A stretch of 64,000 nt of DNA, taken from positions 806,001 to 870,000 of the forward strand of contig NZ_LAJA01000001.1 in NCBI RefSeq assembly GCF_000970675.1, written 5' to 3'. This document shows positions 18,398-27,496 of the stretch, one piece after another. Numbering within the stretch: the stretch's first letter is position 1; each line of letters starts with the position of its first letter. Origin of the DNA: Domibacillus tundrae. GTDB taxonomy: Bacteria > Bacillota > Bacilli > Bacillales > Domibacillaceae. Below the pieces are notes generated by a model. That model was not told the DNA's origin. It ran no database searches and worked only from the letters and a program-made list of their open reading frames with translations. Both the position numbers and the translations under genes were made by a program.

Positions 18398-19281
18398 TGG
18401 GAAATACAACTCGAGTTAAATCAGAAGAAATGATTGGTCGTATTGATGGCCGGCTTATGAAAAACAAAGTGATCAAAGGAATCTTTTTAGCTGCAACTGT
18501 GTTTACATCGATTATTTTGATCATATTGCTTTACCGTATTATTTCACAAGGTGCTCCTTATTTATCGTGGGACTTTTTCCAAAACTTTGCTTCACGCCGT
18601 CCGGAACAGGCAGGAATTAAAGCAGCTGTCGTCGGTACGCTTTGGATGATGAGTGTTGTTATTCCAACAGCGGCTATTCTCGGTGTCGGCACAGCCATTT
18701 ATCTGGAGGAATACGCAAAGAAAAATGCGCTGACACGCTGGATTCAAATGAATATTTCAAACTTGGCTGGTGTGCCGTCTGTTGTGTTTGGTTTACTCGG
18801 ACTGACGATTTTTGTCCGCGTTCTTGGATTTGGAAACAGTGTTTTGGCTGCCGGTTTTACAATGGCTTTGCTTGTTTTGCCTGTTGTTATCGTGGCATCT
18901 CAAGAAGCTATCCGTGCCGTTCCAAATGAATTAAAAGAAGCTTCATTTGGCCTTGGTGCGACAAAATGGCAGACAATATACCGTGTCGTACTTCCTTATG
19001 CGATTCCTGGTATTGCAACCGGGAGCATTTTAGCCTTTTCTCGCGCTATCGGGGAAACGGCTCCATTGATTGTTGTCGGGATCCCGACATTTGTAGCTTT
19101 TTTGCCGTCCGGGTACTTGGATTCATTTACAGCACTTCCGATGCAGATTTACAACTGGACAAGCCGGCCACAAGTTGATTTTCACAATCTTGCTGCTGCC
19201 GGGATTATCATCTTGCTCGGTGTGCTCATTTTAATGAATTCTATTGCCGTCTGGATTCGAAATCGTTACCAGGCGAGATAA
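18397..19281 (+). CDS. pstA: Phosphate ABC transporter permease PstA
   Basis: A 294-residue membrane protein with six hydrophobic segments. It carries SNLAGVPSVVFGLLGL and the ATPase-contact loop LGATKWQTIYRVVLPYAIPGI, and ends with a typical PstA tail. The TGATG overlap with pstC and AGGGAGGA upstream indicate coupled translation, fitting a 1:1 PstC-PstA complex. Confidence 0.94.
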   Translation: MGNTTRVKSEEMIGRIDGRLMKNKVIKGIFLAATVFTSIILIILLYRIISQGAPYLSWDFFQNFASRRPEQAGIKAAVVGTLWMMSVVIPTAAILGVGTAIYLEEYAKKNALTRWIQMNISNLAGVPSVVFGLLGLTIFVRVLGFGNSVLAAGFTMALLVLPVVIVASQEAIRAVPNELKEASFGLGATKWQTIYRVVLPYAIPGIATGSILAFSRAIGETAPLIVVGIPTFVAFLPSGYLDSFTALPMQIYNWTSRPQVDFHNLAAAGIIILLGVLILMNSIAVWIRNRYQAR

Positions 19282-19325
19282 CGGACTTTTGGAAATAGTG
19301 ATTGAAAATTTGGAGGTAATCTTAC

Positions 19326-20135
19326 ATGGCGTTAACTGCGGTAAACTCAACGAAAAATAATCAAACGGTACAACAGGAAGAAGTACTCGTTTACAATACA
19401 AAAAACTTGAATTTGTGGTATGGTGATCACCATGCGCTTAAAAATATTAACCTGGGCATTAAAGAAAAAGATGTAACGGCGATTATCGGCCCATCCGGCT
19501 GCGGAAAATCAACGTATATCAAGACATTAAATCGAATGATTGATCTTGTGCCAGGCGTTAAAACAAACGGGACAATTGAATATCGCGAGCGTGACATTTT
19601 CAGCAAAGACTTTCTTGTCGAAGAATTGCGCACGCGTGTCGGAATGGTTTTTCAAAAGCCAAATCCATTTCCGAAATCGATTTATGAAAACATCGCGTTC
19701 GGGTTGAAAATTCACGGTATTAAAAACAAACAAATCATTACTGAAACTGTTGAAAAGAGTTTGCGCGGCGCAGCATTGTGGGATGAAGTAAAAGACCGGA
19801 TCCATGAACCTGCCTACGGCTTGTCAGGCGGACAACAGCAGCGTCTTTGTATTGCACGCTGCCTGGCTCTTGAGCCAGACGTCATTTTAATGGATGAACC
19901 AACGTCTGCACTTGACCCTGTTTCAACATTAAAGGTAGAAGAACTTATTCAAGAGCTCAAAGAAAAATATTCGATTATTATTGTGACACACAACATGCAG
20001 CAAGCTGCCCGGATTTCAGATAAAACGGCTTTCTTCTTAAATGGGGAAGTGGTGGAGTTTGATGCAACCGACACGATTTTCAACAGCCCTGCAGACAGCC
20101 GTACAGATGATTACATCTCAGGACGGTTTGGATAA
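19326..20135 (+). CDS. pstB: Phosphate ABC transporter ATP-binding protein PstB
   Basis: A 269-residue ABC ATPase with Walker [10 protein letters not shown], the PstB-specific [14 protein letters not shown] segment, signature LSGGQQQR, Walker [14 protein letters not shown] and [13 protein letters not shown]. It energises PstCA. TTGGAGGTAATCTTAC precedes ATG 19326. Only one pstB is present, whereas B. subtilis has two, and no phoU follows. Confidence 0.96.
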   Translation: MALTAVNSTKNNQTVQQEEVLVYNTKNLNLWYGDHHALKNINLGIKEKDVTAIIGPSGCGKSTYIKTLNRMIDLVPGVKTNGTIEYRERDIFSKDFLVEELRTRVGMVFQKPNPFPKSIYENIAFGLKIHGIKNKQIITETVEKSLRGAALWDEVKDRIHEPAYGLSGGQQQRLCIARCLALEPDVILMDEPTSALDPVSTLKVEELIQELKEKYSIIIVTHNMQQAARISDKTAFFLNGEVVEFDATDTIFNSPADSRTDDYISGRFG

Positions 20136-20143
20136 TGAAAAAG

Positions 20144-20170
20144 AAGCCGGCGCAATTGCGCCGGCTTTTA
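20144..20170. terminator. Terminator of the pst operon
   Basis: The 22-base perfect palindrome AGCCGGCGCAA/TTGCGCCGGCT followed by TTTT ends the operon, and an A-rich flank lets it also serve the convergent gene. Confidence 0.88.
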
Positions 20171-20181
20171 TTATGGAACGG

Positions 20182-20625
20182 TTATTTGGTTAACACTTCT
20201 GCGATCTCTTGCTGGGTCATCCCATTCTGAAAAGTAAACGATCCAACCTGCAGCTTGTCTGCATATCCGTTTTCTATTAAATATTGATTAAAAGAGGATT
20301 CGTCTTCAAGGATACCTGATTGTTTTAGTTTAGCCGCTGCTTCATTGGAAGAACTGCCCTGTTCGATCAAAACTGTCACAGACTCAGTGGCAGGTTCTTC
20401 CGTTTGATTTTGCGCTTCATTACTTTCTATCGGGGCAGCTGCCTGCTGTGAGGCCTCTTTGGAATCTACTTTTTGAACGGTGTAATTTTCTTCTGTTAAC
20501 ACTTGAATCATTTCTTCCGTTGATAATTCAGCGGGCTTATTTGTTTCAGTTTCATTAAAGATAAAGAGGGAAGCCGAGGCAGCCAGCAGACCAAAACCGA
20601 AGGAGCGAATGGATTGTTTTTTCAT
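20182..20625 (-). CDS. yqzC: YqzC/MltG-like (YceG C-terminal-like) cell envelope protein
   Basis: A 147-residue protein with an N-terminal signal or membrane anchor (residues about 8-25, GFGLLAASASLFIF). A low-complexity Glu/Gln/Ala stretch follows, then a region (VTVLIEQGSSSNEAAAKLKQSG...IENGY...LQVGSF) like the LysM-type N-terminal part of YceG/MltG endolytic transglycosylases. The catalytic domain of MltG is absent, so enzymatic activity is not expected. Its place after pstB matches B. subtilis yqzC. It overlaps the end of the upstream gene by 4 bases. Confidence 0.65.
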   Translation of the reverse strand: MKKQSIRSFGFGLLAASASLFIFNETETNKPAELSTEEMIQVLTEENYTVQKVDSKEASQQAAAPIESNEAQNQTEEPATESVTVLIEQGSSSNEAAAKLKQSGILEDESSFNQYLIENGYADKLQVGSFTFQNGMTQQEIAEVLTK

Positions 20626-20984
20626 TTTTGATTCTCCATTCGCTTTCTCGCAGCCAGAATAGTTTTCACTTGATCTATCGAAAGAGAAGATTGACTCGCA
20701 ATTTGCAGAAGTGATGTTCCTTGCTGATAAAGGGCGATTACTTGGCTTTGAATAATTTCATTTACCATGACCGGTTTTCTCACCGTTATAGAAGGAGCAT
20801 CCCCAATAAGTAGTTCTTCCTCAAGCACTTTTAGTTTTTTATTGAATTGATAATGTTCCTGCAGCATTTTCATTGACAGCTCTTCAAGTTCTTTTTCAAG
20901 ATGCCGTTGTTTATCTTGTATAAAAAACGACAATAAAATAAAGAAGGCACCGGCACATGCCAATCCGATTATAAGTCCGTTCAT
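20622..20984 (-). CDS. yqzD: YqzD-like membrane-anchored protein with helix-turn-helix-like tail
   Basis: A 120-residue protein. One membrane segment at residues 3-22 (LIIGLACAGAFFILLSFFI) is followed by a coiled coil (KELEELSMKMLQEHYQFNKK). The C-terminal part, VIALYQQGTSLLQIASQSSLSIDQVKTIL, resembles a DNA-binding helix-turn-helix but sits on a membrane protein. It matches the yqzD position in B. subtilis. The function is unknown. AAGGAGA lies before ATG 20984. Confidence 0.6.
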   Translation of the reverse strand: MNGLIIGLACAGAFFILLSFFIQDKQRHLEKELEELSMKMLQEHYQFNKKLKVLEEELLIGDAPSITVRKPVMVNEIIQSQVIALYQQGTSLLQIASQSSLSIDQVKTILAARKRMENQK

Positions 20985-21132
20985 ACAAAATCTCCTTTCA
21001 TCCTTCTTTTGTTATTGTATCATATCAGGCAGTCGAGGAGAGCGGTGCGCTGGTGATTGCCGCATACTATTGAACATGATACCATAATGGTATAATCAGT
21101 TTAGGAAAACTGCCGGACCGGGGTGATACATA

Positions 21133-21699
21133 TTGATTGAAGAAATTGTCAGGCTGAAAAGCCAAAATTTTTCATGGGAGCAAATTGCGTTAAAACTTTC
21201 GATTCCAAAACAGCAAGTAAAACAAAAATGGCGTCGTTTTATGACGAAAAAAATGAAACTGGACGTGGAAAATGAACTTCATACCGTTTTTTTATCAAAA
21301 GAACGTCTTTATTGTAAATGGCACATTCATCCTCTGCTGTTAAAAGCGGCCTTTTATTGTGAGAAGCCGTTAAATACAGAGGTGCTCGATCTCCGTATTT
21401 TTGATGTAACAGATATTTATTTTAATGGAACGAATGCTCATTCCGTTACATGTATAAAAGTAAATATACAAGATCACTGTTGGACCATCAAAGGATTAAA
21501 ACAAAATCGCTCTTATGTTTGTGAAATCGGCTATTTAACAAAAAATTATATATTTTGGCCGATTTTGCGGTCACATCCGGTTCATGCTTCATATGAACGA
21601 AATACAGATTATATATTTAAGCTAAGAGCAGCGGAAGAATTTTATCATCATCCTTTTAGTGGACCGAGTTGGATTGAGCATCCAGATTGCTTGCGATAA
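21133..21699 (+). CDS. DUF4912 domain-containing protein
   Basis: A 188-residue protein. An N-terminal helix-turn-helix-like segment (LKSQNFSWEQIALKLSIPKQQV) precedes a beta-rich DUF4912 domain with RLYCKWHIHPLLLKAA and KGLKQNRSYVCEIGYL. Such domains often sit next to GH57/DUF1957 and glycosyltransferase genes, as here. The start is TTG 21133 with GGGGTG 8 bases upstream. It probably forms an operon with the next two genes. A carbohydrate-binding role is a guess from context. Confidence 0.65.
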   Translation: MIEEIVRLKSQNFSWEQIALKLSIPKQQVKQKWRRFMTKKMKLDVENELHTVFLSKERLYCKWHIHPLLLKAAFYCEKPLNTEVLDLRIFDVTDIYFNGTNAHSVTCIKVNIQDHCWTIKGLKQNRSYVCEIGYLTKNYIFWPILRSHPVHASYERNTDYIFKLRAAEEFYHHPFSGPSWIEHPDCLR

Positions 21700-21729
21700 G
21701 GCTACAATAGGTGAAGGAGGTAAGGGAAA

Positions 21730-24000
21730 ATGAAATTTTCTTTTTCAAATATTATGATGGTAGATCATCCCTTTCGGCCTCTTGCCCTGGCCGGGTCGAC
21801 GATGGACAGTAAAGAAATAGTGGAAATGATGAACGTATATGGCTATTTGTTGGCAGCGGCAAACCGCGCGGAACCCGGCAAGCCAGTGACAGCTGTTGTT
21901 AATTTGTTTGCGTTAGGCTGGTTAAATGGCGTTCGCGGGAAAATGGCAGTCAACTCCTTTATTAACCACCATGCTAATCACATATCAGCTGATCTACTGC
22001 GTACGCATAATGGATCGTTCATTCAAGCATTTCGGGCATTGATTGCTGACGAAAAACTTCTGTTGCTGCCAGTATCGCTTAGTCATTTTCCATTAACTGC
22101 GTATACGATAAAAGGAGCGGCAGCGGAAGATTTAAAGCGGACTGCTGCTATATGGAAAGAATTATTTGGCACTCCACCGCCGTCTATCTGGCTTCCGCGT
22201 GGTGCCTACATGCCCGGAATGGATGAACTTCTTCAGCAAGAAGGCTGTCAATTTGTTTTTCTTCCTAATGATGCCTTCCCGCCTGATGAACAACATCATG
22301 TTCAATGGATGTCGCCACGCGGACTCGATATTTTTCCTTATCAGTATGAAGGTAAACAAAATGATAAAGAATCAACTGTCATTCTTTACTCGTTGACCGG
22401 AGATAATGCATGTCGACGATTTAAGGATATCGATGAAGAACGAGCACCAAAATTAGACATTTCTTCTGTCAAACGAATGATTCATTTTCCATTCGTGTAC
22501 GAAAACATGAATAAGGGGCAAGCATTGATTACAGCTGAAGAAATTCAGCGCTGTGACCCTATTTTTTATTTAAAAGAAGAGTGGGATGAAAAATATGTGT
22601 CTGCCATTTTTGAGGCAGGAGGAGTCTTCGATCTTGAATGGACGTATTGTGTGTATGCCTCCATCTACGGGCTTGAGGAGGAATTAACAAGTGCTGTGGA
22701 TTCGCTTCGATATTTACTTGACGGGGCACGTAAAGAATTTCCGGATTTAGATTATGCGCACCAGCGCATGCGGCTGCATTACGGGGTGACGATGCTGTCT
22801 AAGAAGCCTAGTGAAAGTGTGGAGGAAATGGAAGGGGCCATCCTACTGTTGACGTGGGAATATCCACCAAATATTGTTGGCGGAATGGCCCGTCATGTGC
22901 ACGGTCTCGCTGAGTCGCTTGTTGCTTCTGGACGTGAAGTGATTGTGCTGACAGCTTCTCATCATGAAACACCTCAATATGAAGTTGTAAGCGGTGTTCA
23001 TATTTATCGAACAGGTCCGCTTCATAAAGGCGAACATGACTTTTTAAAGCAAACGTCTGACTTAAATTTATGTCTCTTCCAAAAAGGAACAGAGCTGATT
23101 CGTGACTATGATATTGCTCTTATCCATACACATGATTGGCTGACAGGAGACGCCGCGGTTTTATTGGCTGAACAACAGCAACTGCCGCTTGTGTCTACGA
23201 TCCATGCAACTGAGCATGGGCGTAATAATGGCTTGCATAATGAATTGCAGCATACGATCGCTTCAAAAGAAAAAGCGCTTATTGCGGCATCTGATACCGT
23301 GATTGTTTGCAGCCAGCCGATGAAAGAAGAATTACGGGTTTTTTACGAAGCTGGCGAGAAAGATATTTATGTTATTCCAAATGGTGTTGAGTTTGAAGCG
23401 AATGTCTCAACCCATACACGGTTTAGTCATATAAAGCCCTTTATTTTCTCGATTGGAAGAATGGTATTTGAAAAAGGTTTTCAAACATTTTTTAATATCC
23501 ATTTAAAAGACTTGAAAAAAGAAAATATTCAGTTTATTATTGCGGGTAAGGGTCCTTTACTTGAAACATGGCGTGAAGAGGTCAAAAAACGTGGACTTGA
23601 AAATAAGATTCATTTTGTCGGATATGTCAGTGATGAAGAGAGGAAAGCGTTATTCCAAACATGTGAAGCAGCTGTGTTTCCAAGCTTGTACGAACCGTTT
23701 GGAATTGTAGCTCTTGAAGCGATGGCATTTCAAAAGCCCGTCATTGCAGCCGCAACAGGGGGATTAAAATCGTTTGTTTTGCATAAACAAACCGGTCTTT
23801 TATTCGAGCCTGGAAATGCGGAAGATTTATCAACAAAACTAGCTGCTATTCTTGATCAGCCTGACTATGCAAATGAACTTGGTATAAATGGGCATGAAAT
23901 GGCAAAAGAGCTTTACAGCTGGAATCACATCAGTGCACAAACAGAAAAGGTATATGATCAAACCGTTTTCATCAAAAAAATGGAAGGGGTTCGCACATGA
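21730..24000 (+). CDS. Fusion of GH57/DUF1957-like domain and family 4 glycosyltransferase
   Basis: A 756-residue two-domain protein. Residues about 1-345 resemble the beta/alpha barrel of DUF1957/GH57 enzymes (LRTHNGSFIQAFRALIADEKLLLLP, SIWLPRGAYMPGMDELL, VFDLEWTYCVYASIYG). Residues about 370-750 are a GT-B glycosyltransferase (LLTWEYPPNIVGGMARHVHGL, IHTHDWLTGDAAV, SIGRMVFEKGFQ, PSLYEPFGIVALEAMA, with the EPFG-x7-E motif). It probably makes or remodels a glucan. AGGAGG stands before ATG 21730, and the stop overlaps the next start by 4 bases. Confidence 0.78.
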   Translation: MKFSFSNIMMVDHPFRPLALAGSTMDSKEIVEMMNVYGYLLAAANRAEPGKPVTAVVNLFALGWLNGVRGKMAVNSFINHHANHISADLLRTHNGSFIQAFRALIADEKLLLLPVSLSHFPLTAYTIKGAAAEDLKRTAAIWKELFGTPPPSIWLPRGAYMPGMDELLQQEGCQFVFLPNDAFPPDEQHHVQWMSPRGLDIFPYQYEGKQNDKESTVILYSLTGDNACRRFKDIDEERAPKLDISSVKRMIHFPFVYENMNKGQALITAEEIQRCDPIFYLKEEWDEKYVSAIFEAGGVFDLEWTYCVYASIYGLEEELTSAVDSLRYLLDGARKEFPDLDYAHQRMRLHYGVTMLSKKPSESVEEMEGAILLLTWEYPPNIVGGMARHVHGLAESLVASGREVIVLTASHHETPQYEVVSGVHIYRTGPLHKGEHDFLKQTSDLNLCLFQKGTELIRDYDIALIHTHDWLTGDAAVLLAEQQQLPLVSTIHATEHGRNNGLHNELQHTIASKEKALIAASDTVIVCSQPMKEELRVFYEAGEKDIYVIPNGVEFEANVSTHTRFSHIKPFIFSIGRMVFEKGFQTFFNIHLKDLKKENIQFIIAGKGPLLETWREEVKKRGLENKIHFVGYVSDEERKALFQTCEAAVFPSLYEPFGIVALEAMAFQKPVIAAATGGLKSFVLHKQTGLLFEPGNAEDLSTKLAAILDQPDYANELGINGHEMAKELYSWNHISAQTEKVYDQTVFIKKMEGVRT

Positions 24001-24860
24001 TAGGCATCTTGCTTGCTGGGGGGCGGGGAAAGCGATTGCGCCCGATTACCGACCGCATACCAAAGCCAATGGTCCCTTTACTGAATAAACCTCTTTTGGA
24101 TTACAACTTAAACGTTTTTAAAATGAATGGCATTTCTCGGGTCATCATGACAGTTTGCTACAAAAAGGAAATTATTCAGCAGCACGCAGGATTTGGACAG
24201 CAAAATGGACTGGACATTCAATATATTGAAGAACATAAGCCGCTCGGTACGGCAGGAAGTTTATTTGCTTCAAGTGGATTGTTCAAAGAAACATTGGCAG
24301 TTTTAAGCGGGGATGCATTGACAAATGTACCGCTTCGTCATGTGTATGATTTTCATAAGGAGAAAGGGGCGCGTATTACAATTGTCACAGCGATGGCTGA
24401 GCGCCCTGAACAATTTGGTGTTTGTTTGACTGATCAAAAAGGCAGACTGTTGTCGCTTTTAGAAAAACCTTCTGAGGCTCATTTGTGGACAAATCAGGTG
24501 AGCACAGGCATTTATTTAATTGAACCATCTCTTTTTGAAGAATATGTTTTTCAAGGAGAAGTAGATTTTGCGAAAGATGTTTTTCCGGCACTTCTTGCCA
24601 ATCAGGAACCGATTTATGTATATGAAACAAATGCGTACTGGCAGGATATTGGCACGCATCGCGCATATAAGCTGGCTGAAAAGCGGCTGAAGCGAGGAAT
24701 CCCTGGAATTACAAGCCGATTGACGCCATTTTATCCGTTGTCTAACACATTTTCTGCTTCTGTTTTGCAAGAAAAAAGCGGGCATTTGGAGCGGCCGGAT
24801 TCTTATTCGTCAATGTTGAAAAAACAGGCTGGTATTTCTGACGAAAAGGTGCTATTATAG
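23997..24860 (+). CDS. Sugar-phosphate nucleotidyltransferase
   Basis: A 287-residue nucleotidyltransferase of the RmlA/GlmU-N/MPG1 type. The nucleotide loop is LLAGGRGKRLRPITDRIPKPM, followed by LNKPLLDYNL, SGDAL (metal-binding Asp) and DIGTHRAYKLAEKRL. It should make an NDP-sugar that feeds the fused glycosyltransferase just upstream. Which sugar cannot be read from the sequence. There is no C-terminal left-handed helix acyltransferase domain. Confidence 0.82.
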   Translation: MIGILLAGGRGKRLRPITDRIPKPMVPLLNKPLLDYNLNVFKMNGISRVIMTVCYKKEIIQQHAGFGQQNGLDIQYIEEHKPLGTAGSLFASSGLFKETLAVLSGDALTNVPLRHVYDFHKEKGARITIVTAMAERPEQFGVCLTDQKGRLLSLLEKPSEAHLWTNQVSTGIYLIEPSLFEEYVFQGEVDFAKDVFPALLANQEPIYVYETNAYWQDIGTHRAYKLAEKRLKRGIPGITSRLTPFYPLSNTFSASVLQEKSGHLERPDSYSSMLKKQAGISDEKVLL

Positions 24861-24911
24861 TAAAGTCGCAAATGACTTGAAAATAAGCGAGACAAGTTTG
24901 GAGGGAAAAAC

Positions 24912-25061
24912 ATGCGTGTAAACATTACATTAGCTTGCACTGAGAGCGGTGACCGTAACTATGCTACAACTAAAAACAAACGTAACAACCCGGATCGTCT
25001 CGAGTTGAAAAAATACAGCCCGCGATTGAAAAAAGTGACAGTGCACCGCGAAACGAAGTAA
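24912..25061 (+). CDS. rpmG: 50S ribosomal protein L33, cysteine-poor form
   Basis: A 49-residue L33 ([17 protein letters not shown]... ending KVTVHRETK). Zinc-binding L33 has two CxxC pairs. Here only the first Cys remains: the positions read CTESG and KYSPR, so the zinc site is lost. B. subtilis has a zinc-type L33 at the equivalent yqg locus. Cysteine-lacking L33 copies elsewhere are often made under zinc shortage, but no Zur box is visible upstream. GGAGGGAAAAAC precedes ATG 24912. Confidence 0.93.
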   Translation: MRVNITLACTESGDRNYATTKNKRNNPDRLELKKYSPRLKKVTVHRETK

Positions 25062-25062
25062 G

Positions 25063-25090
25063 CAGCAGGAGACTTTCCTGCTGTTTTTTC
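25063..25090 (+). terminator. Terminator after rpmG
   Basis: CAGCAGGA pairs with TCCTGCTG, followed by TTTTTT. Confidence 0.85.
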
Positions 25091-25106
25091 TGTTGAGGAG
25101 GAGCAA

Positions 25107-25667
25107 ATGGACAAAAAAGAAATGAGGAAAATGATCAAGCAGCGGCTTGCTGCAATGGATCGGCCGGTATATGAGCAAAAAAGTTTCGATATAGCTGCAA
25201 AAATGTATGCGCTTGCGGAATGGAAACATGCCAAAACGATTGCCATTACAGTTTCAGCTGACTTTGAAGTAGATACATGGCAGCTGATTCGCTTCGCTTG
25301 GCTGACTGGCAAAATTGTTTGTGTGCCAAAATGCAGCCCGGACACCAAGAGCATGCAGTTTTACCAATTAGAGAAGTTCTCGGATCTCGAAAAAGTTTAT
25401 GCGGATCTTTATGAGCCAAATCCTGAAAAAGCAACACCCATTTTTTCGAATCAATTAGATTTAGTCGTAGTACCTGGACTTCTTTTTGATCAAAAAGGAT
25501 TTCGAATTGGTTTTGGCGGAGGTTACTATGATCGCTTTTTATCTTCGTATGAAGGGCAAACAATTTCGTTGGCATTTTCCATTCAATTGCTTGAGACACT
25601 TCCGGTTGAAAAGTACGATTTGCCTGTTCAGAAAATTGTGACGGATGAAGAAATCATCATTTGCTAA
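25107..25667 (+). CDS. yqgN: 5-formyltetrahydrofolate cyclo-ligase
   Basis: A 186-residue ATP-dependent enzyme converting 5-formyl-THF to 5,10-methenyl-THF. Family segments are the N-terminal KKEMRKMIKQRLAAM, DLVVVPGLLFDQKGFRIGFGGGYYDRFL (ATP/substrate site) and LPVEKYD. Matches B. subtilis yqgN, located between rpmG and yqgP. GAGGAGGAGC precedes ATG 25107. Confidence 0.9.
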   Translation: MDKKEMRKMIKQRLAAMDRPVYEQKSFDIAAKMYALAEWKHAKTIAITVSADFEVDTWQLIRFAWLTGKIVCVPKCSPDTKSMQFYQLEKFSDLEKVYADLYEPNPEKATPIFSNQLDLVVVPGLLFDQKGFRIGFGGGYYDRFLSSYEGQTISLAFSIQLLETLPVEKYDLPVQKIVTDEEIIIC

Positions 25668-25683
25668 AAACTGTCCTTCTTTC

Positions 25684-25712
25684 TTTACCGTCCGAATTAG
25701 TTCCGTTATAGT
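25684..25712 (+). promoter_or_regulatory. Predicted sigma-A promoter of yqgP
   Basis: TTTACC (25684-25689), a 17-bp spacer and TATAGT (25707-25712). Start of transcription would be near 25719, leaving ATG 25725 almost leaderless and supporting ATG 25746 as the start. Confidence 0.6.
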
Positions 25713-25745
25713 GGTATCAACAGGATGGACGAAAGTAGTGATGAA

Positions 25746-27269
25746 ATGACAACGCAAATAGATGTGATTTTTTGGCGGCTGGCTTATTTTCTCGTAGTGG
25801 AACAGGAGTATACGCTAGTCAGACTGAGCCAGGATCGAAGTGAAATACTGCTTGAGAATCGTTCGATCAAAGAAGCGGCCATTATCAGGCTGTCCCGGCA
25901 AAATCTTGGATGGGCAGCCGGTCTCAGACGGGATATTGAGAAAACACTATGGATCGGCGAACGACTTCGAAAGCAAATAGGGACAAGAAAACTCACTATG
26001 TTAAATATCATTGTGTCTCCCAATAAACCGGTTGATGAATTTTCACAATTCATCAGACCAGCTGAAAGTGGGAAAACAAAAGCATCAACGTTGCTGTTTA
26101 CCGAAGATGAAGTAACAGGGCCGCTTCAAGAGCTGGAAGCCATTTTATCGCCGGTTCCGGAACTGAGAGATTTTGATGGGGCGGAAGACGAAGCAACGGC
26201 ATATGAGCGGGCAGTATTATCACATGAAGTAAAGAGAAAAGAAGAAGAAAAGCGGTTTTTTCATTATGGGAAGCCTTTTTTCACCTATGCTTTTACCGCC
26301 GTTAACATCATCATGTTTTTAGTTATGACACTTGCTGGTGGAAGTACCAATACAGAAGTGCTCATCCAATTTGGTGCAAAGTTTAATCTACTCATTTTAG
26401 AAGGAGAATGGTGGCGCTTTGTTACACCTATGTTTTTGCATATTGGGCTGCTGCACCTTTTAATGAACTCATTGGCTTTATATTATTTAGGAATAGCGGT
26501 TGAGCAAATATATGGCCGATTACGGTTTCTCTGGATTTATCTATTTTCTGGTTTCACAGGAAGCTTGCTAAGCTTTTTGCTGACGCCAAATTTATCTGCG
26601 GGCGCAAGCGGTGCTATTTTTGGTTTGTTTGGTGCTCTTCTTTATTTTGGTGTCACGAAACCAAAGCTATTCTTTCGGACAATGGGAATGAATGTGCTCG
26701 GCGTCATTGGTATTAATCTTGTTTTTGGATTTACCATACCCGGAATCGATAATGCGGGCCATATTGGTGGCTTGATTGGCGGGTTTTTAGCGACGGGCAT
26801 TGTTCACTTTCCAAAAAAGCGGCGTCGGCTTCAGCAAATGGCGTTTTCAGCAGTGGCGTTGGCCTCAGTCGGCGCTGGTTTGTTTTTTGGATTTCAGCAT
26901 GGATATGCAGCGGTTGATGCTCAATCAATTAACATACGAGCAGCGGAAGAACTTGATGCTGGAAATGAGCAGGAAGCAGAACGTATTTTATCAAACTTTA
27001 TCAAAAATGACGGCAAACCTTCTGCTGAAACGTATTTTTATCTGGGTTTTATTGAAGTGGGTGATGGACGCCTGACACAAGCAGAAAAACACTTTAAGCA
27101 AGCGGTCGCTTTGCGAAACGATTTTCATGAAGCACATTACAATTTAGCACTTATTTATTCCGAACAAGGCAATCGGAACGAAGCTGCAAAATCTGCGGCA
27201 GCAGCGGTGAAGTATGCACCAGATGAGCAAGTGTACAAAGATCTTGCCGGTAAATTGACCAATGAATAA
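25746..27269 (+). CDS. yqgP: Rhomboid family intramembrane serine protease YqgP (GluP)
   Basis: A 507-residue protein. A cytosolic N-terminal domain of about 170 residues is followed by a seven-helix rhomboid core and a C-terminal TPR region (AETYFYLGFIEVGDGRLTQAE, EAHYNLALIYSEQG). The catalytic Ser is in GASGAIFG (residue 288 from this start) and the His in GHIGGLIGG (residue 339). HLLMNSLALY and WWRFVTPMFLHIG are rhomboid signatures. It cleaves membrane proteins; the B. subtilis homologue acts on a magnesium transporter under stress. It heads an apparent yqgP-yqgQ-glcK operon. Confidence 0.93.
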   Translation: MTTQIDVIFWRLAYFLVVEQEYTLVRLSQDRSEILLENRSIKEAAIIRLSRQNLGWAAGLRRDIEKTLWIGERLRKQIGTRKLTMLNIIVSPNKPVDEFSQFIRPAESGKTKASTLLFTEDEVTGPLQELEAILSPVPELRDFDGAEDEATAYERAVLSHEVKRKEEEKRFFHYGKPFFTYAFTAVNIIMFLVMTLAGGSTNTEVLIQFGAKFNLLILEGEWWRFVTPMFLHIGLLHLLMNSLALYYLGIAVEQIYGRLRFLWIYLFSGFTGSLLSFLLTPNLSAGASGAIFGLFGALLYFGVTKPKLFFRTMGMNVLGVIGINLVFGFTIPGIDNAGHIGGLIGGFLATGIVHFPKKRRRLQQMAFSAVALASVGAGLFFGFQHGYAAVDAQSINIRAAEELDAGNEQEAERILSNFIKNDGKPSAETYFYLGFIEVGDGRLTQAEKHFKQAVALRNDFHEAHYNLALIYSEQGNRNEAAKSAAAAVKYAPDEQVYKDLAGKLTNE

Positions 27270-27284
27270 AAGCAGGGTGAAAAT

Positions 27285-27494
27285 ATGAGAACAATTTTTG
27301 ATGTTCAGCAGCTGCTAAAACGCTACGGTGTGTTTGTGTATATCGGCAACCGGGTGGCGGATTTGCAGTTGATGGAGCTGGAGCTAAAAGAGCTGTACCG
27401 GTCCCAGCTAGTGGAATCGAAAGAATACCAAATGGCGCTGCTTTTATTGCGCCAGCAGATTGTAATTGAAAAAGAGAAAGAACAGGAGAAGTGA
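27285..27494 (+). CDS. yqgQ: YqgQ family protein (DUF910)
   Basis: A 69-residue helical protein (VQQLLKRYGVFVYIGNR, MELELKELYRSQL) that matches the YqgQ family, always next to glucokinase in Bacillus. It may bind single-stranded nucleic acid, but the role is unproven. Spacing to both neighbours is tight. Confidence 0.88.
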   Translation: MRTIFDVQQLLKRYGVFVYIGNRVADLQLMELELKELYRSQLVESKEYQMALLLLRQQIVIEKEKEQEK

Positions 27495-27496
27495 TT

